From positions 62,001 through 126,000 of the forward strand of contig CAYOQR010000002.1 of the NCBI GenBank assembly GCA_964406155.1: a stretch of DNA of 64,000 nucleotides. Direction: 5' to 3'. The position numbers were made by a program, and so were the translations under genes. The notes beneath the pieces were generated by a model. That model saw only the letters and a program-made list of their open reading frames with translations, was not told the DNA's origin and searched no databases. Source of the DNA: Dongia_B sp964406155. Lineage in GTDB: Bacteria; Pseudomonadota; Alphaproteobacteria; Dongiales; Dongiaceae. This document shows, piece after piece, positions 9,782-18,567 of this stretch (the first letter of the stretch is position 1; the number at the start of each line of letters is the position of its first letter).

Positions 9782-11407
9782 ATGTCAGGGGCAGCCGATT
9801 GGTCGCAGGGTTATGTGACCGACACGCTTTATACCGAGAACCATTACCGGGAATTGTCGCCGGCCTGGATCAACTACGTGGCTGTCCTGAATGGCTGCCA
9901 GCCACGGCGGACGGACCGGGCATTTACCTATCTGGAGCTGGGATGCGGCCATGGCCGGACCCTGGTCCATCTGGCGGCGGCCTTTCCCGAGGGCCGGTTC
10001 CACGGTGTCGATTTCAATCCGGCGCATATCGATTCCGCGCAGCGTTACGCGGCGGCGCTCGGTATCGGAAATGTGGAATTCCTCGAATGCGGCTTCCAGG
10101 ATCTAGCTGGCGCTGCCGGTGGCGGAGCCGTCGGTGGGGCGGGACGGCGGCGGGCTGCGGATCTGCCGGATTTCGATTTCATTGCCTTGCATGGTGTCTA
10201 TTCCTGGATCAGCGCCGAGGCGCGCCTGGCGGTGCAGCGGATCATCTTCGAGACGCTGAAACCCGGCGGTCTCGTCTATAACAGTTATAATTGCCTGCCG
10301 GGCTGGGCCTCTGAGGCGCCGATCCGGCGCCTCTTCGTGGAATTCGCCGCGATCGAGCCGGGATCGAGCACGGCGCGGATGCAGAAGGCGTTGAAACATG
10401 CTGGCGACCTGCAGGCCTTGAAACACGGCTATCTGGCACGCAACCCCGCTGCCGCCCAGGCCATCACCCAGCATCTGCAGCGACCGGCCAATTACATGGC
10501 GCATGAATACCTGAATGCCGATTGGAATCCGTTCTATTCGATCGATGTGGCGGCGGAGATGGCGGCGACGAAACTGGATTTCGTCGGCGCGGCGCAACTG
10601 GCGGAAAACCACCTCGACCTGCTGCTGACTGACGAGGCCGCGGCTTTCGTGCAAGCTCAGCCGACCTTGGCGTTGCGGCAATTGATGCAGGACTTCCTGG
10701 TCAACCAGCGCTTTCGGCGCGATGTCTTCGTGCGCGGCCATGCGCGGCTCGGGCCGGCGGACATCGCTGCCAATCTGCGCCATCAATGCTTCCTGCCGAT
10801 GCGCCCGCTTACCGGACTGGAGGCCAAGATCAAGGTGCCGCGCGGCGATGTTACCTTCGATGCCGCCATGCCGCTGGCCTTGGCCACGGCTTTCGCCGAT
10901 CAGGCTTTGTCCTTTGGGGATATCGCCGAGAATTTTCGCAAGGCCGGCCGACGCACCACCGGACTGGACCGATTCGTCACCATCCTCGCGGCGGCCGGCA
11001 TTCTGGCGCCGGCGGCGCGGGCGCACCAACCGGCAGGTAGTTATGAACCGCCGGTACGGCTGGAACTGCGGTTGCCGGCCAACCGACATCTGTTGCAGCA
11101 GGCAGTGGATCGGCCGGCGGGCAGCAGCACCAATGCTCTATTGGTGGTGCCCGCCTTGGGTGGGGTCGTGCCGATCAGTCGTGGCAATGCCCTGCTCCTG
11201 AACGAGATGCTTCTCGGTGGAACGAAAGAAGAGCTGGTTGAGCGCGGGCTGGCAGCCTTGGATCGGTCCGGCCTCGCGATCACGCAAGACGGGCAGCAAG
11301 TGACTGATCCGGAAGCGCGGCGAGGACAATTGGCTGAGATGATTCAGAATTTTCGGGATGGTGATCTTGCCTTGCTGCTGCGCGGCGGCGCAGTTGATGT
11401 TAATTAA
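9782..11407 (+). CDS. Class I SAM-dependent methyltransferase with C-terminal regulatory-type domain
   Basis: 541 residues. The N-terminal third is a Rossmann methyltransferase: motif I is LELGCGHGRT near residue 56, followed by an acidic strand end (FHGVDFNP) and a post-motif region with IALHGVYSWI. The rest resembles the methyltransferase regulatory domain (PF10119 type) that accompanies this subclass. A strong Shine-Dalgarno (AGGGAGG, about 5 nt before the ATG) supports the start. The gene lies between a giant RTX adhesin and its predicted ABC exporter. The substrate is unknown: the adhesin, a surface glycan or a small molecule are all possible, and placement alone does not prove a role in secretion. 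Family assignment is good; function is open. Confidence 0.85.
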   Translation: MSGAADWSQGYVTDTLYTENHYRELSPAWINYVAVLNGCQPRRTDRAFTYLELGCGHGRTLVHLAAAFPEGRFHGVDFNPAHIDSAQRYAAALGIGNVEFLECGFQDLAGAAGGGAVGGAGRRRAADLPDFDFIALHGVYSWISAEARLAVQRIIFETLKPGGLVYNSYNCLPGWASEAPIRRLFVEFAAIEPGSSTARMQKALKHAGDLQALKHGYLARNPAAAQAITQHLQRPANYMAHEYLNADWNPFYSIDVAAEMAATKLDFVGAAQLAENHLDLLLTDEAAAFVQAQPTLALRQLMQDFLVNQRFRRDVFVRGHARLGPADIAANLRHQCFLPMRPLTGLEAKIKVPRGDVTFDAAMPLALATAFADQALSFGDIAENFRKAGRRTTGLDRFVTILAAAGILAPAARAHQPAGSYEPPVRLELRLPANRHLLQQAVDRPAGSSTNALLVVPALGGVVPISRGNALLLNEMLLGGTKEELVERGLAALDRSGLAITQDGQQVTDPEARRGQLAEMIQNFRDGDLALLLRGGAVDVN

Positions 11408-11955
11408 TGGATGACTGTTAGGCTATACGAAACAATCGTTGTTATTGCAAAAAGTAATCCAGTTTAACACTTCCGCTCATAAGGATAATTCGGTAGAATA
11501 TAGTTAAAATATCGTTCTTCCGGTAACTCCAGCGCAGCATGGATTGGGGAGAAGGTGTTGCTTTCGACCGTGGGCTCGGTCCAGGCAGCGCCTATGAACG
11601 ATGGTTGGGATTGCACAGGCGTTGGGATTGCTCGGGTGCCGAACTCGGGCGCCGAAAGGGGAAGGACGTTGTTCAACAAAATTAGAACTTTGCCACGATG
11701 GCCGTATCATCGGACATGCCATCGTCCCAGCCTTCATTCGGCCTTCCATTGAGACATCAAATCACAACAGAGAGCCACGGCGGCGGGTAACGCGCCGCAT
11801 ATCGTCGTGCGAAAGCCCGGCGACGTCTTGCCGTGGATCGAAATGCGGCGACGGCCCAGCGGACGCGCGAAAGTGCAATAGGACTATGGGTTTAACCGAA
11901 AGCTAACGCTTTTGGTTAATAAGTGGGACAAACCCTTCAAGAACGGATTGCTTTC
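11408..11955. other. 548-bp intergenic region upstream of the type I exporter
   Basis: No convincing gene. The first 120 bp are markedly A+T-rich compared with the flanks. Short open frames on both strands lack good ribosome-binding sites and resemble nothing recognisable; the best is a 71-codon reverse frame at 11464-11679 with a TTG start. The 3' end holds a 12-bp hairpin described separately. The length and composition suit a promoter and regulatory region for the exporter operon. Confidence 0.6.
11892..11919. promoter_or_regulatory. Inverted repeat with a near-CtrA motif, upstream of the exporter gene
   Basis: TTAACCGAAAGC (11892-11903), a 4-nt loop, then GCTTTTGGTTAA (11908-11919) form a 12-bp stem with one G-T pair. 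The left arm read onward gives TTAA-N7-CTAAC, one mismatch from the CtrA consensus TTAA-N7-TTAAC. It could be an operator or an RNA hairpin in the leader of the exporter gene. It ends 36 bp before the ATG at 11956 and 3 bp before the alternative GTG at 11923. Confidence 0.45.
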
Positions 11956-14283
11956 ATGGATGCTTCCCAGGCTGCGGCTCAGAATCCCGCACAGCAAGCT
12001 GCCGCGAGATCAGGTGTACCGGCGGATGCTGCGGCAGGCGCTCATCCCGGAGCAGGGACGGGCCAGCCTGGGGCAAACCAAAATGGGGCTGGAGCCGAGG
12101 CAGCTCCGGTTCATTCCGGCATGCCGGTGGAGTATTCCGGCCCGGTCATGCGCGACGATGAGCTGCTGACCTGCCTCGTGATCCTGACGCGACTTTTCGG
12201 CAATCCCAAATCACCGGCTGCTTTGTCCGCATCACTGCCGATCGGGGCGGATGGTATGACGCCGGATCTCTTCCTGCGCGCCGCCGATCGCACCGGCCTG
12301 TCCGCCAACACGGTGCGCCGGCCGCTGGAAAAGATCGAAGCGATGAGCCTGCCGGCGGTGCTGCTGCTGACGGAGAAGCGTGCCGTCGTCATGCTCTCCA
12401 CCCCGAAGAACGGCCAGGTCGAGGTGGTGACGCCCGACAATCTCGATGGCAAGCAGACTGTACCTCTCGAGGTACTGGCTCAGCTCTATACCGGTCAGAT
12501 GCTGCTGGTGCGGCCAAAGATCCGCCTGGATACCCGGTCCTCCGATCTGACCGAGGCGGCGCCGCGCAACTGGTTCTGGAGCGAGGTGATGAAATACACC
12601 CCGCTTTATCTCGAGGTCGTGCTCTCGGCGCTGCTGATCAATCTCTTCGCCATCGCCTCCTCGATCTTCTCCATGCAGGTTTATGACCGCGTGGTGCCGA
12701 ACAAGGCGGAAGAGACGCTCTGGATGCTGGTGATCGGCATCATGCTGATCTATGGCTTCGACTTCGTATTGAAGACATTACGCGCCTATTTCCTCGACAA
12801 GGCGGGCAAGGCGCTGGATCGCAAGGTTTCTTCGTCGATCTTCGAACATATCCTGTCGATCCGCATGGCGGCCGGCCCGCAATCGGCCGGCGCTTTCGCC
12901 AGCAACGTGCAATCTTATGAAACGTTGCGCGACTTCTTCACCTCGGCCAGCCTGTCGGCGATGATCGATCTGCCCTTCGTGCTGATCTTCCTGCTGATCA
13001 TCGGGCTGATCGCCGGGCCGGTCGTCGCGGTGCCGGCGGTGCTGATTCCGATCGTCATCCTGGTCAGCATCCTGGTGCAGTTCCCGATGAAGCGGGCGGT
13101 GGAACGCTCCTATCGGGAATCGGCGCAGAAACACGCGACCCTGGTTGAATCGATCAATGGCCTCGATGCCATCAAGGCGGCCTCGGCCGAGGGCCAGATG
13201 CAGCGCGACTGGGACGGCTATGTCGCCGCATCCTCCGCATCGGCCGCGACCTCGAAGATGTGGTCGACCGTGGGCATCAATTTCGTGATGCTGGCTTCCA
13301 ACATCGCCACGACGGGCGTGATCCTCTGGGGTTGCTACCGGATTTTCGCCTCCACGCCGACGGGCGATATCCATATGACTACCGGCGCCCTGGTGGCGGC
13401 GTCGATGCTGACCGGCCGGGCAATGGCGCCGCTGGGTCAGATCGCCGGCCTGATCATCCGCTTCCATCAGTCCTGGACCTCGCTCAAAGGTCTCAACCGG
13501 CTGATGGAGTTGCCGGTCGAGCGGCCGCGCGGCAAGGTCTTCCTGCGCCGCCCGCGCATCGACGGCGCGATCGAATTCCGCAATGTTTCCTTCAAGTATC
13601 CCGGTGCCCAGACCAATGCGCTGGATGGTGTCTCGTTCCGTATTTCGCCGGGCGAGCGGGTCGGCATCGTCGGGCGTATCGGGTCCGGCAAGACCACCAT
13701 CGAGCGCCTGGTGCTGGGCTTGTTCGAGCCCTCGGACGGTGCCGTACTGGTTGACGGCACCGATATCCGTCAGCTCGATCCCACGGATCTGCGGCAGAAT
13801 ATCGGCTGCGTGCTGCAGGATGCACATCTCTTCTTTGGCTCGGTCAAGGACAACATCACCCTCGGTGCACCCTATGTGGACGAGGACTCGGTGCTGCGCG
13901 CGGCGACGTTGGCCGGCGTGGATCAGTTCGTGCGCCAGCATCCGCTGGGCTATGACATGCCGGTCGGCGAGAACGGCCGCATGCTCTCGGGCGGCCAGCG
14001 TCAATCGGTCGCCGTCGCACGCGCCATGCTGCTGAATCCCTCCATCCTGCTGCTGGACGAACCGACCAGCTCGATGGACAACAGCACGGAGAACGCCTTC
14101 AAGACGCGATTGGGTGAGATCGTCGAGGGCAAGACCATCATTCTGGTGACCCATCGCAATTCCATGCTGGCGCTGGTCGATCGGCTGATCGTGCTGGATC
14201 GCGGCAAGGTGGTGGCGGATGGACCCAAGGCCGGCGTGCTGGATGCCCTCATGAAGGGGCGCATCCGGGCGAATGAAGGCTGA
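11956..14283 (+). CDS. Type I secretion system permease/ATPase (LssB/LapB-like)
   Basis: 775 residues from this ATG. A GTG at 11923 would add 11 residues but touches the upstream hairpin and has no Shine-Dalgarno. Order: a Gln/Ala-rich leader; a C39-like domain (about residues 50-185) without the catalytic Cys, as in exporters of large RTX adhesins; a transmembrane exporter domain (about 210-490); and an ABC ATPase with Walker A GRIGSGKTT, signature LSGGQ and Walker B ILLLDEP followed by TSSMD and the H-loop (VTHRN). It should use ATP to export the unfolded adhesin encoded upstream, docking through the degenerate peptidase-like domain. It is followed 25 bp later by the HlyD-type adaptor, so the two are almost certainly co-transcribed. 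Confidence 0.93.
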   Translation: MDASQAAAQNPAQQAAARSGVPADAAAGAHPGAGTGQPGANQNGAGAEAAPVHSGMPVEYSGPVMRDDELLTCLVILTRLFGNPKSPAALSASLPIGADGMTPDLFLRAADRTGLSANTVRRPLEKIEAMSLPAVLLLTEKRAVVMLSTPKNGQVEVVTPDNLDGKQTVPLEVLAQLYTGQMLLVRPKIRLDTRSSDLTEAAPRNWFWSEVMKYTPLYLEVVLSALLINLFAIASSIFSMQVYDRVVPNKAEETLWMLVIGIMLIYGFDFVLKTLRAYFLDKAGKALDRKVSSSIFEHILSIRMAAGPQSAGAFASNVQSYETLRDFFTSASLSAMIDLPFVLIFLLIIGLIAGPVVAVPAVLIPIVILVSILVQFPMKRAVERSYRESAQKHATLVESINGLDAIKAASAEGQMQRDWDGYVAASSASAATSKMWSTVGINFVMLASNIATTGVILWGCYRIFASTPTGDIHMTTGALVAASMLTGRAMAPLGQIAGLIIRFHQSWTSLKGLNRLMELPVERPRGKVFLRRPRIDGAIEFRNVSFKYPGAQTNALDGVSFRISPGERVGIVGRIGSGKTTIERLVLGLFEPSDGAVLVDGTDIRQLDPTDLRQNIGCVLQDAHLFFGSVKDNITLGAPYVDEDSVLRAATLAGVDQFVRQHPLGYDMPVGENGRMLSGGQRQSVAVARAMLLNPSILLLDEPTSSMDNSTENAFKTRLGEIVEGKTIILVTHRNSMLALVDRLIVLDRGKVVADGPKAGVLDALMKGRIRANEG

Positions 14284-14308
14284 TCGGATCGGATTGGGGA
14301 GTAGCTGA

Positions 14309-15634
14309 ATGTCGTTGACCAATCGCGATCTCTGGATCGATCCGTCCCACGCCGAAAAGGAAGGGACCAAGCTGTTCGGGCACATTCTCCTGGCGGCGGT
14401 CTCGCTGGTGATTATCGTTTTCCTGGTCTGGTCGAATTTCGCCGAACTGGATCAGGTGACCCGTGGCGAGGGCAAGGTGGTGCCCTCCAGCGCCACCCAG
14501 CTCATCCAGAGTGCCGAAGGCGGCATCATCAAGGAGATGAAAGTTCACGAGGGCGACATTGTCGAGGCGGGCCAGGTCCTGGTCGAGCTGGACAACACCA
14601 CCGTGACCACCGACGTGAACGAATTGCAGCAGCGGCTGTGGTCGGGCTTGGCGGCATCCGCCCGCCTGCAGGCCGAGATCGACGGCAAGGATCCCTCGGA
14701 AATTGAATTTGACAAGGACTTGCTGGAGAAGGCGCCGGACGTCGCGAATGCCGAACGGGCTGTGGCGCAGATCCGGAAACTACAGCTGCAATCGCAGATC
14801 GCCACGTTGCAGGACACGATCGAACAGCGTCAGCAGGAATTGCGCTCGATCGACGTGAAGGTATCCTCCTCCCAGGTCAGCCTGGGGCTGGCGCAGAAGC
14901 GGGCCGATCTGCAGCAGAAGGTCTATGCCTCGGGGGCCGGCTCTGAAGCCGAATACATCTCGGCCCAGCAGGAAGTTCAGCGCATCGTCACGGATATCGC
15001 CAATGCCGAGGCCTCGCGTCCGCCGGCCCGGGCTGCCTTGCAGGAGGCGCAGAGCAAACAACGCGAGGCATTGGCGACCTTCCGCGCCGAGGCAGCTCAG
15101 GAACTGGCCAAGCGCCGTGCTGATCTTGCCTCGGTCCAGCAGCTTCTTGCCGGCGGCCAGACCAAGCTGGGGCATCAGGTCCTGCGTTCGCCCGTGCACG
15201 GCACGGTCAAGGAAATTAAGATCCGGACGGTAGGCGGGGTCGCCCAGCCGGCGCAAGAGATCATGGAGATCGTGCCGATCGAGGATACCTTGCTGATCGA
15301 GGCGCAAATCAGGCCGCAGGATCGCGGTTTTATCGCCCCGAACCAGCATGCCAAAGTCAAGATCACGGCCTATGATTATTCAATTTATGGTGGTCTCGAG
15401 GCGAAGGTCGAGCAGATCAGCGCGGATGCCATCGAAAATGAGAAAAAAGAGATGTTTTTCCGTGTCAGGTTGCGGACGGATAAGAACTATCTCATTGGAA
15501 AACAAGGTGAACAATTGCCGATTATCCCCGGCATGACGGCCACGGTCGACATTCTGACCGGTAAGCGGACCGTGCTGGAATATCTGCTTAAACCGATCCT
15601 CAAGGCCAAACAGACAGGTTTCACAGAACGCTAA
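14309..15634 (+). CDS. HlyD-family type I secretion periplasmic adaptor
   Basis: 441 residues. A short cytoplasmic N-terminus and one transmembrane helix (about residues 28-48) are followed by a split lipoyl/barrel-sandwich domain (GEGKVVPSSATQLIQ at the start; VLRSPVHGTVKEI after the hairpin) around a long alpha-helical coiled hairpin rich in Gln, Ala and Leu (about 100-280). A C-terminal beta-barrel ends in a hydrophobic tail. It should bridge the ABC exporter upstream to an outer-membrane TolC protein. The ATG follows a GGGAG Shine-Dalgarno. The length is normal for the family. Confidence 0.95.
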   Translation: MSLTNRDLWIDPSHAEKEGTKLFGHILLAAVSLVIIVFLVWSNFAELDQVTRGEGKVVPSSATQLIQSAEGGIIKEMKVHEGDIVEAGQVLVELDNTTVTTDVNELQQRLWSGLAASARLQAEIDGKDPSEIEFDKDLLEKAPDVANAERAVAQIRKLQLQSQIATLQDTIEQRQQELRSIDVKVSSSQVSLGLAQKRADLQQKVYASGAGSEAEYISAQQEVQRIVTDIANAEASRPPARAALQEAQSKQREALATFRAEAAQELAKRRADLASVQQLLAGGQTKLGHQVLRSPVHGTVKEIKIRTVGGVAQPAQEIMEIVPIEDTLLIEAQIRPQDRGFIAPNQHAKVKITAYDYSIYGGLEAKVEQISADAIENEKKEMFFRVRLRTDKNYLIGKQGEQLPIIPGMTATVDILTGKRTVLEYLLKPILKAKQTGFTER

Positions 15635-15691
15635 AAATTTGATGAAAGTTGTAGGTGAAACTGATACAAAAGGACTTGGGATGGTGGAAGG

Positions 15692-15706
15692 TTAAAACTT
15701 TGTTAA
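15692..15706. promoter_or_regulatory. CtrA-type binding site (TTAA-N7-TTAA)
   Basis: TTAA at 15692-15695, seven bases, then TTAA at 15703-15706: an exact match to the palindromic consensus of the alphaproteobacterial response regulator CtrA. It lies 86 bp upstream of the TolC-family start codon, a plausible position for promoter control. The motif match is direct; binding by CtrA is inferred. Confidence 0.55.
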
Positions 15707-15792
15707 GGTTGTTTCGCGGATGATCGAACTGCGGACAATGCTGATTTAATTGCCATCGGGAATTCGATCGTCGTTACTTGGGGGATTGCCAA

Positions 15793-17190
15793 ATGATTAG
15801 GAAGTTTGTGTCGCGTGGCCGCAAGGCGGTCCTCATGCAGGCCGCCTTGGCGGGTGCCTGTATTGTTCTCCTTCAGCCGGGCACCGCTTCCGCGATGTCG
15901 CTGAAGGATGCGGTTTCGCTGGTCATGCAGACGAACCCTGACATCAATGGTGCAATGCGTGACCGCCGCGCGATCGATTATGAATTGCGGCAGGGTCGCG
16001 GCCTGTACTATCCGCAGATCGACCTCAAGCTGTCGGGCGGCCCGGAATGGACCGACAGCAGCACGGTGAAAGAAGGCAACCCCTCGACCCATCAGAGCCC
16101 GCATAGGAACGGCATTACGCTGTTCCGTGGCGATGCCAGCGTCACACTGCAAGAGACGATTTTCGACGGCTTCGACCGCGACAATGAAGTCGATCGCCAG
16201 AAGGCGCGTGTCGCTTCGGCTGCCAATGTCATCCAGGACAAGGGCCAGATCCAGAGCTTGGATGCTGTGCGCTTTTACATGGATGTGCTGCGTAACCAGG
16301 AGCGCATCGACAATGCTGGCGAGAACCTGAAGGCGCATGAGGATACGCTGGCGCTGGTGCAGAAGCGGGCGGAACTGGGCGGTGGCAATATCGCCGACGT
16401 TCGCCAGGCGGAAGCCCGCCTCGCGACCGCGCGTACTCAGTTGAAGACCATTCAGGGCGATCTGCGCGATGCGCAGACGAATTTCCAGAAGGTCATCGGC
16501 ATCGTCCCCGACAAGCTGGACCCGGTAACGTTCAGCTATGACAACATGATCCCCGAGGATGTCGAGAAGTCAGTCGCGCATGCGATCGAGGTCAGCCCGA
16601 AGGTCCAGGGCGCCAAGTATGACGTGGTTGCCGCGGAACATCTGCTCGGCCGCCAGGAATCCTCGATGTATCCGCAGTTGAGCCTGCAGGCTTCGGCGGC
16701 GGTGAACCACAATGACAATGGTGTCGAATATACCGGCCGCAGCGCCAATGCCCTGCTGGTGCTGGACTATAATATCTATCGCGGCGGCGCCGATCTTGCC
16801 CGTATCCGCGAATTCAAGTGGCGCAAGCAGGAGGCGATCGACGCCGTGCGGGCGCAGGAGCGCATCGTCGCTCAGGATGTGCGCCTCGCCTGGAGCGAAC
16901 GCCAGACCCAGCGGGATACGGTCGAGACGCTGACCGAGGAATATGACAAGAATGTCGAGACCCAGAAGCTCTATGAGCAGCAGTTCGACATCGGCCAGCG
17001 CAGCCTGCTCGACTTGCTCAACTCGCGGAACGAAGTGTTCCAGTCGAAGGATCAGTTGATCACCGCCCAGTCCAACGAGGTCCTGTCGAATTTCAAGATC
17101 CTCGCCGCGCAGGGTGAATTGGTCCAGGCTATCGGTGTCACCATGCCGAAGGAAGCGACGCCGAAGGAAGTCGAATACGATACGCCCTGA
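15793..17190 (+). CDS. TolC-family outer-membrane protein of the type I secretion locus
   Basis: 465 residues from the ATG, which follows a GGGGG Shine-Dalgarno; a TTG at 15778 is a less likely start. A basic N-terminus, hydrophobic core and AxA-type site near ASAM indicate a signal peptide of about 35 residues. The mature protein has two outer-membrane-efflux repeats (SLKDAVSLVMQTNPDI at the start; a second with KVQGAKYDVVAAEHLLG) and long coiled-coil helices with few gaps. The conserved FDIGQRSLLDLLNSRNE segment near residues 400-415 is typical of type I secretion TolC proteins. It presumably forms the outer-membrane duct for the adhesin. It differs from the second TolC at 19030, which sits in the ancestral pcm-tolC-popZ order. 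Confidence 0.92.
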   Translation: MIRKFVSRGRKAVLMQAALAGACIVLLQPGTASAMSLKDAVSLVMQTNPDINGAMRDRRAIDYELRQGRGLYYPQIDLKLSGGPEWTDSSTVKEGNPSTHQSPHRNGITLFRGDASVTLQETIFDGFDRDNEVDRQKARVASAANVIQDKGQIQSLDAVRFYMDVLRNQERIDNAGENLKAHEDTLALVQKRAELGGGNIADVRQAEARLATARTQLKTIQGDLRDAQTNFQKVIGIVPDKLDPVTFSYDNMIPEDVEKSVAHAIEVSPKVQGAKYDVVAAEHLLGRQESSMYPQLSLQASAAVNHNDNGVEYTGRSANALLVLDYNIYRGGADLARIREFKWRKQEAIDAVRAQERIVAQDVRLAWSERQTQRDTVETLTEEYDKNVETQKLYEQQFDIGQRSLLDLLNSRNEVFQSKDQLITAQSNEVLSNFKILAAQGELVQAIGVTMPKEATPKEVEYDTP

Positions 17191-17221
17191 TCACTGCTGT
17201 GATCTCGGATCGATCGAGACG

Positions 17222-17251
17222 AAAACCCCGGCCCGTTGGCCGGGGTTTTTT
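17222..17251 (+). terminator. Intrinsic terminator of the secretion operon
   Basis: An A-tract, CCCCGGCC, loop CGTT, GGCCGGGG and a T-tract form a strong stem-loop with six T residues, beginning 32 bp after the TolC-family stop. The A-tract on the other side lets it act in both directions, although the tRNA transcript on the reverse strand would first cross about 155 bp. Confidence 0.9.
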
Positions 17252-17406
17252 CTTAGCGGCAGGCGAATAAACGGGACGGCTCCGGCGCGGCGGCTTCTCG
17301 AGACGTCCGATTGTGGGCGATGAATGGAGATCAATGCTCGGGAATCGGCTGCGCGCGCAACGGATGTCGCGTCGGTCGATCGAGGTGAGGCAAAGGAGGA
17401 CAAGAG

Positions 17407-17480
17407 TGGAGGCCCGGGCCGGAATCGAACCGACGTACGAGGATTTGCAGTCCTCTGCATGGCCACTCTGCCACCGGGCC
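17407..17480 (-). tRNA. tRNA-Cys (GCA)
   Basis: 74 nt on the reverse strand. Acceptor arm GGCCCGG pairs with CCGGGCC, discriminator U, and CCA is encoded. The anticodon stem GAGGA/TCCTC closes the loop CTGCAAA, giving anticodon GCA. The T arm is GTCGG-TTCGATT-CCGGC. The D arm (GCAG...ATGC) has one weak pair, as is common in tRNA-Cys. Confidence 0.97.
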
Positions 17481-17903
17481 GACAGGCCGTTGGACGGCGT
17501 GCTCTGGCGCAGGGACGTATAGAGCGATCATGTCATGGGGTCAAGCGGGGGAAACACCCGGAATCGCTGATACTTTCGGACGGTAGGGGCGCTGAACGCG
17601 GCGGCGGGACGCGCTCGTGTCGGCGGGACGCGCTCGTGTCGGCGACTTGGGAATGGCGGCCGGCGGCGGTGCCGGGCCAGCCGGTTCCTGACAATGCATG
17701 GCGGTCTGGCAAGGGGCGCCGGAACCGCAGATCTCAGGTGCGGAGCTCCCATTGTCACCGGCCGATAGAGGCTTTATAACCAGCGCCAAAGGTTAACATT
17801 CTGTGCGATCCAGCAGGGATTCGCAGCTTCCGGTCGTCTTGGCATTGCCGGTTCGCCCGGGCTGCGGCAGAGTTGACCAGCCAGTGCCGTTGAGGGTGAA
17901 AGA
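17481..17903. other. Intergenic region between tRNA-Cys and the Pcm-like gene
   Basis: About 420 bp with no convincing gene. It contains the tRNA promoter region on the reverse strand and a perfect 19-bp tandem duplication (17603-17640). Open frames here are G+C-driven and lack ribosome-binding sites. Confidence 0.6.
17603..17640. repeat. Perfect 19-bp tandem duplication
   Basis: Two identical 19-bp units (17603-17621 and 17622-17640, each beginning GGCGGGACGCG) are followed by five bases of a third. It lies in noncoding DNA and is the cleanest of several short tandem duplications in the spacers of this window. Confidence 0.9.
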
Positions 17904-18560
17904 ATGCAGATGTCGTTTGCCGCTGCCCGTCAGCACATGATCGACAGCCAGATCCGGACCAACAAAGTGATCGATGAGCGCGTGCTCGAGGCGATGCGTG
18001 CCTTGCCGCGCGAGGTTTTCGTGCCGGATCAGGTGAAGTCCAGGGCTTATATCGATGACGATCTGCCGCTGGGTAACGGGCGTTTCCTGACGGAACCCAT
18101 GGTGGTCGCACGCCTGTTGCAGGCGGCGGACGTCAAAGCCACGGACACGACGCTGGTTGCCGCTGCCGGCACCGGTTATGCGGCTGCGTTGATGGCAAAG
18201 CTGGCGAATACGGTGGTCGCCGTCGAAGCCGATCGTGTTCTGGGCGCCACGGCTGCCGCCGGGATCGCCCAACAATCGATCAACAATGTCGTGTGGCAGG
18301 AAAGCAACCCGACGCAGGGCCTTGCCAAGCATGCACCCTATGACGTGATCCTGATCGACGGCGGCGTCGGAGCTGTACCGACCGCTTTGACCGACCAATT
18401 GGCGGAAGGCGGACGTCTCGTGACGGTCCTGCATGAAGGCCGTGTCGGCCATGCGGTGCTCATGCTCAAGGAACGGGGCAGCGTGTCGCGGCGCGTTCTG
18501 TTCGATGCCAATGTTCCGGTCCTGGCAGCTTTCGCCAAGCCGGCGGAATTCCTGTTCTAG
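17904..18560 (+). CDS. Degenerate protein-L-isoaspartate O-methyltransferase-like protein
   Basis: 218 residues with the PCMT fold order: a helical N-terminus (ARQHMIDSQIRTNKV), PREVFVPD, a TEPMVVARLL segment in place of the usual SQPxxVA, and a nucleotide-binding loop AAAGTGYAAALMA in place of the canonical LEIGTGSGYQAA. The canonical Pcm is encoded at 47231. This variant commonly sits next to rhodanese and tolC genes in alphaproteobacteria, and that order is repeated here. The altered SAM loop leaves it uncertain whether it methylates isoaspartate. The rhodanese gene starts 7 bp after its stop. Confidence 0.85.
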   Translation: MQMSFAAARQHMIDSQIRTNKVIDERVLEAMRALPREVFVPDQVKSRAYIDDDLPLGNGRFLTEPMVVARLLQAADVKATDTTLVAAAGTGYAAALMAKLANTVVAVEADRVLGATAAAGIAQQSINNVVWQESNPTQGLAKHAPYDVILIDGGVGAVPTALTDQLAEGGRLVTVLHEGRVGHAVLMLKERGSVSRRVLFDANVPVLAAFAKPAEFLF

Positions 18561-18567
18561 GTGCTTG

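Noticed and set aside
11464..11679. 71-codon reverse-strand open frame upstream of the exporter
   Set aside because: TTG start without Shine-Dalgarno, no recognisable domain; it was kept only as a remark in the intergenic entry.
11956..12520. Active C39 peptidase domain in the type I exporter
   Set aside because: No catalytic Cys is found in the expected N-terminal position; the region fits the degenerate C39-like domain of adhesin exporters, so no double-glycine leader processing is claimed.
17407..17640. Possible integration (att) site at the tRNA-Cys gene
   Set aside because: No integrase gene, and no second copy of the tRNA 3' end was found nearby; the 19-bp tandem repeat does not match the tRNA.
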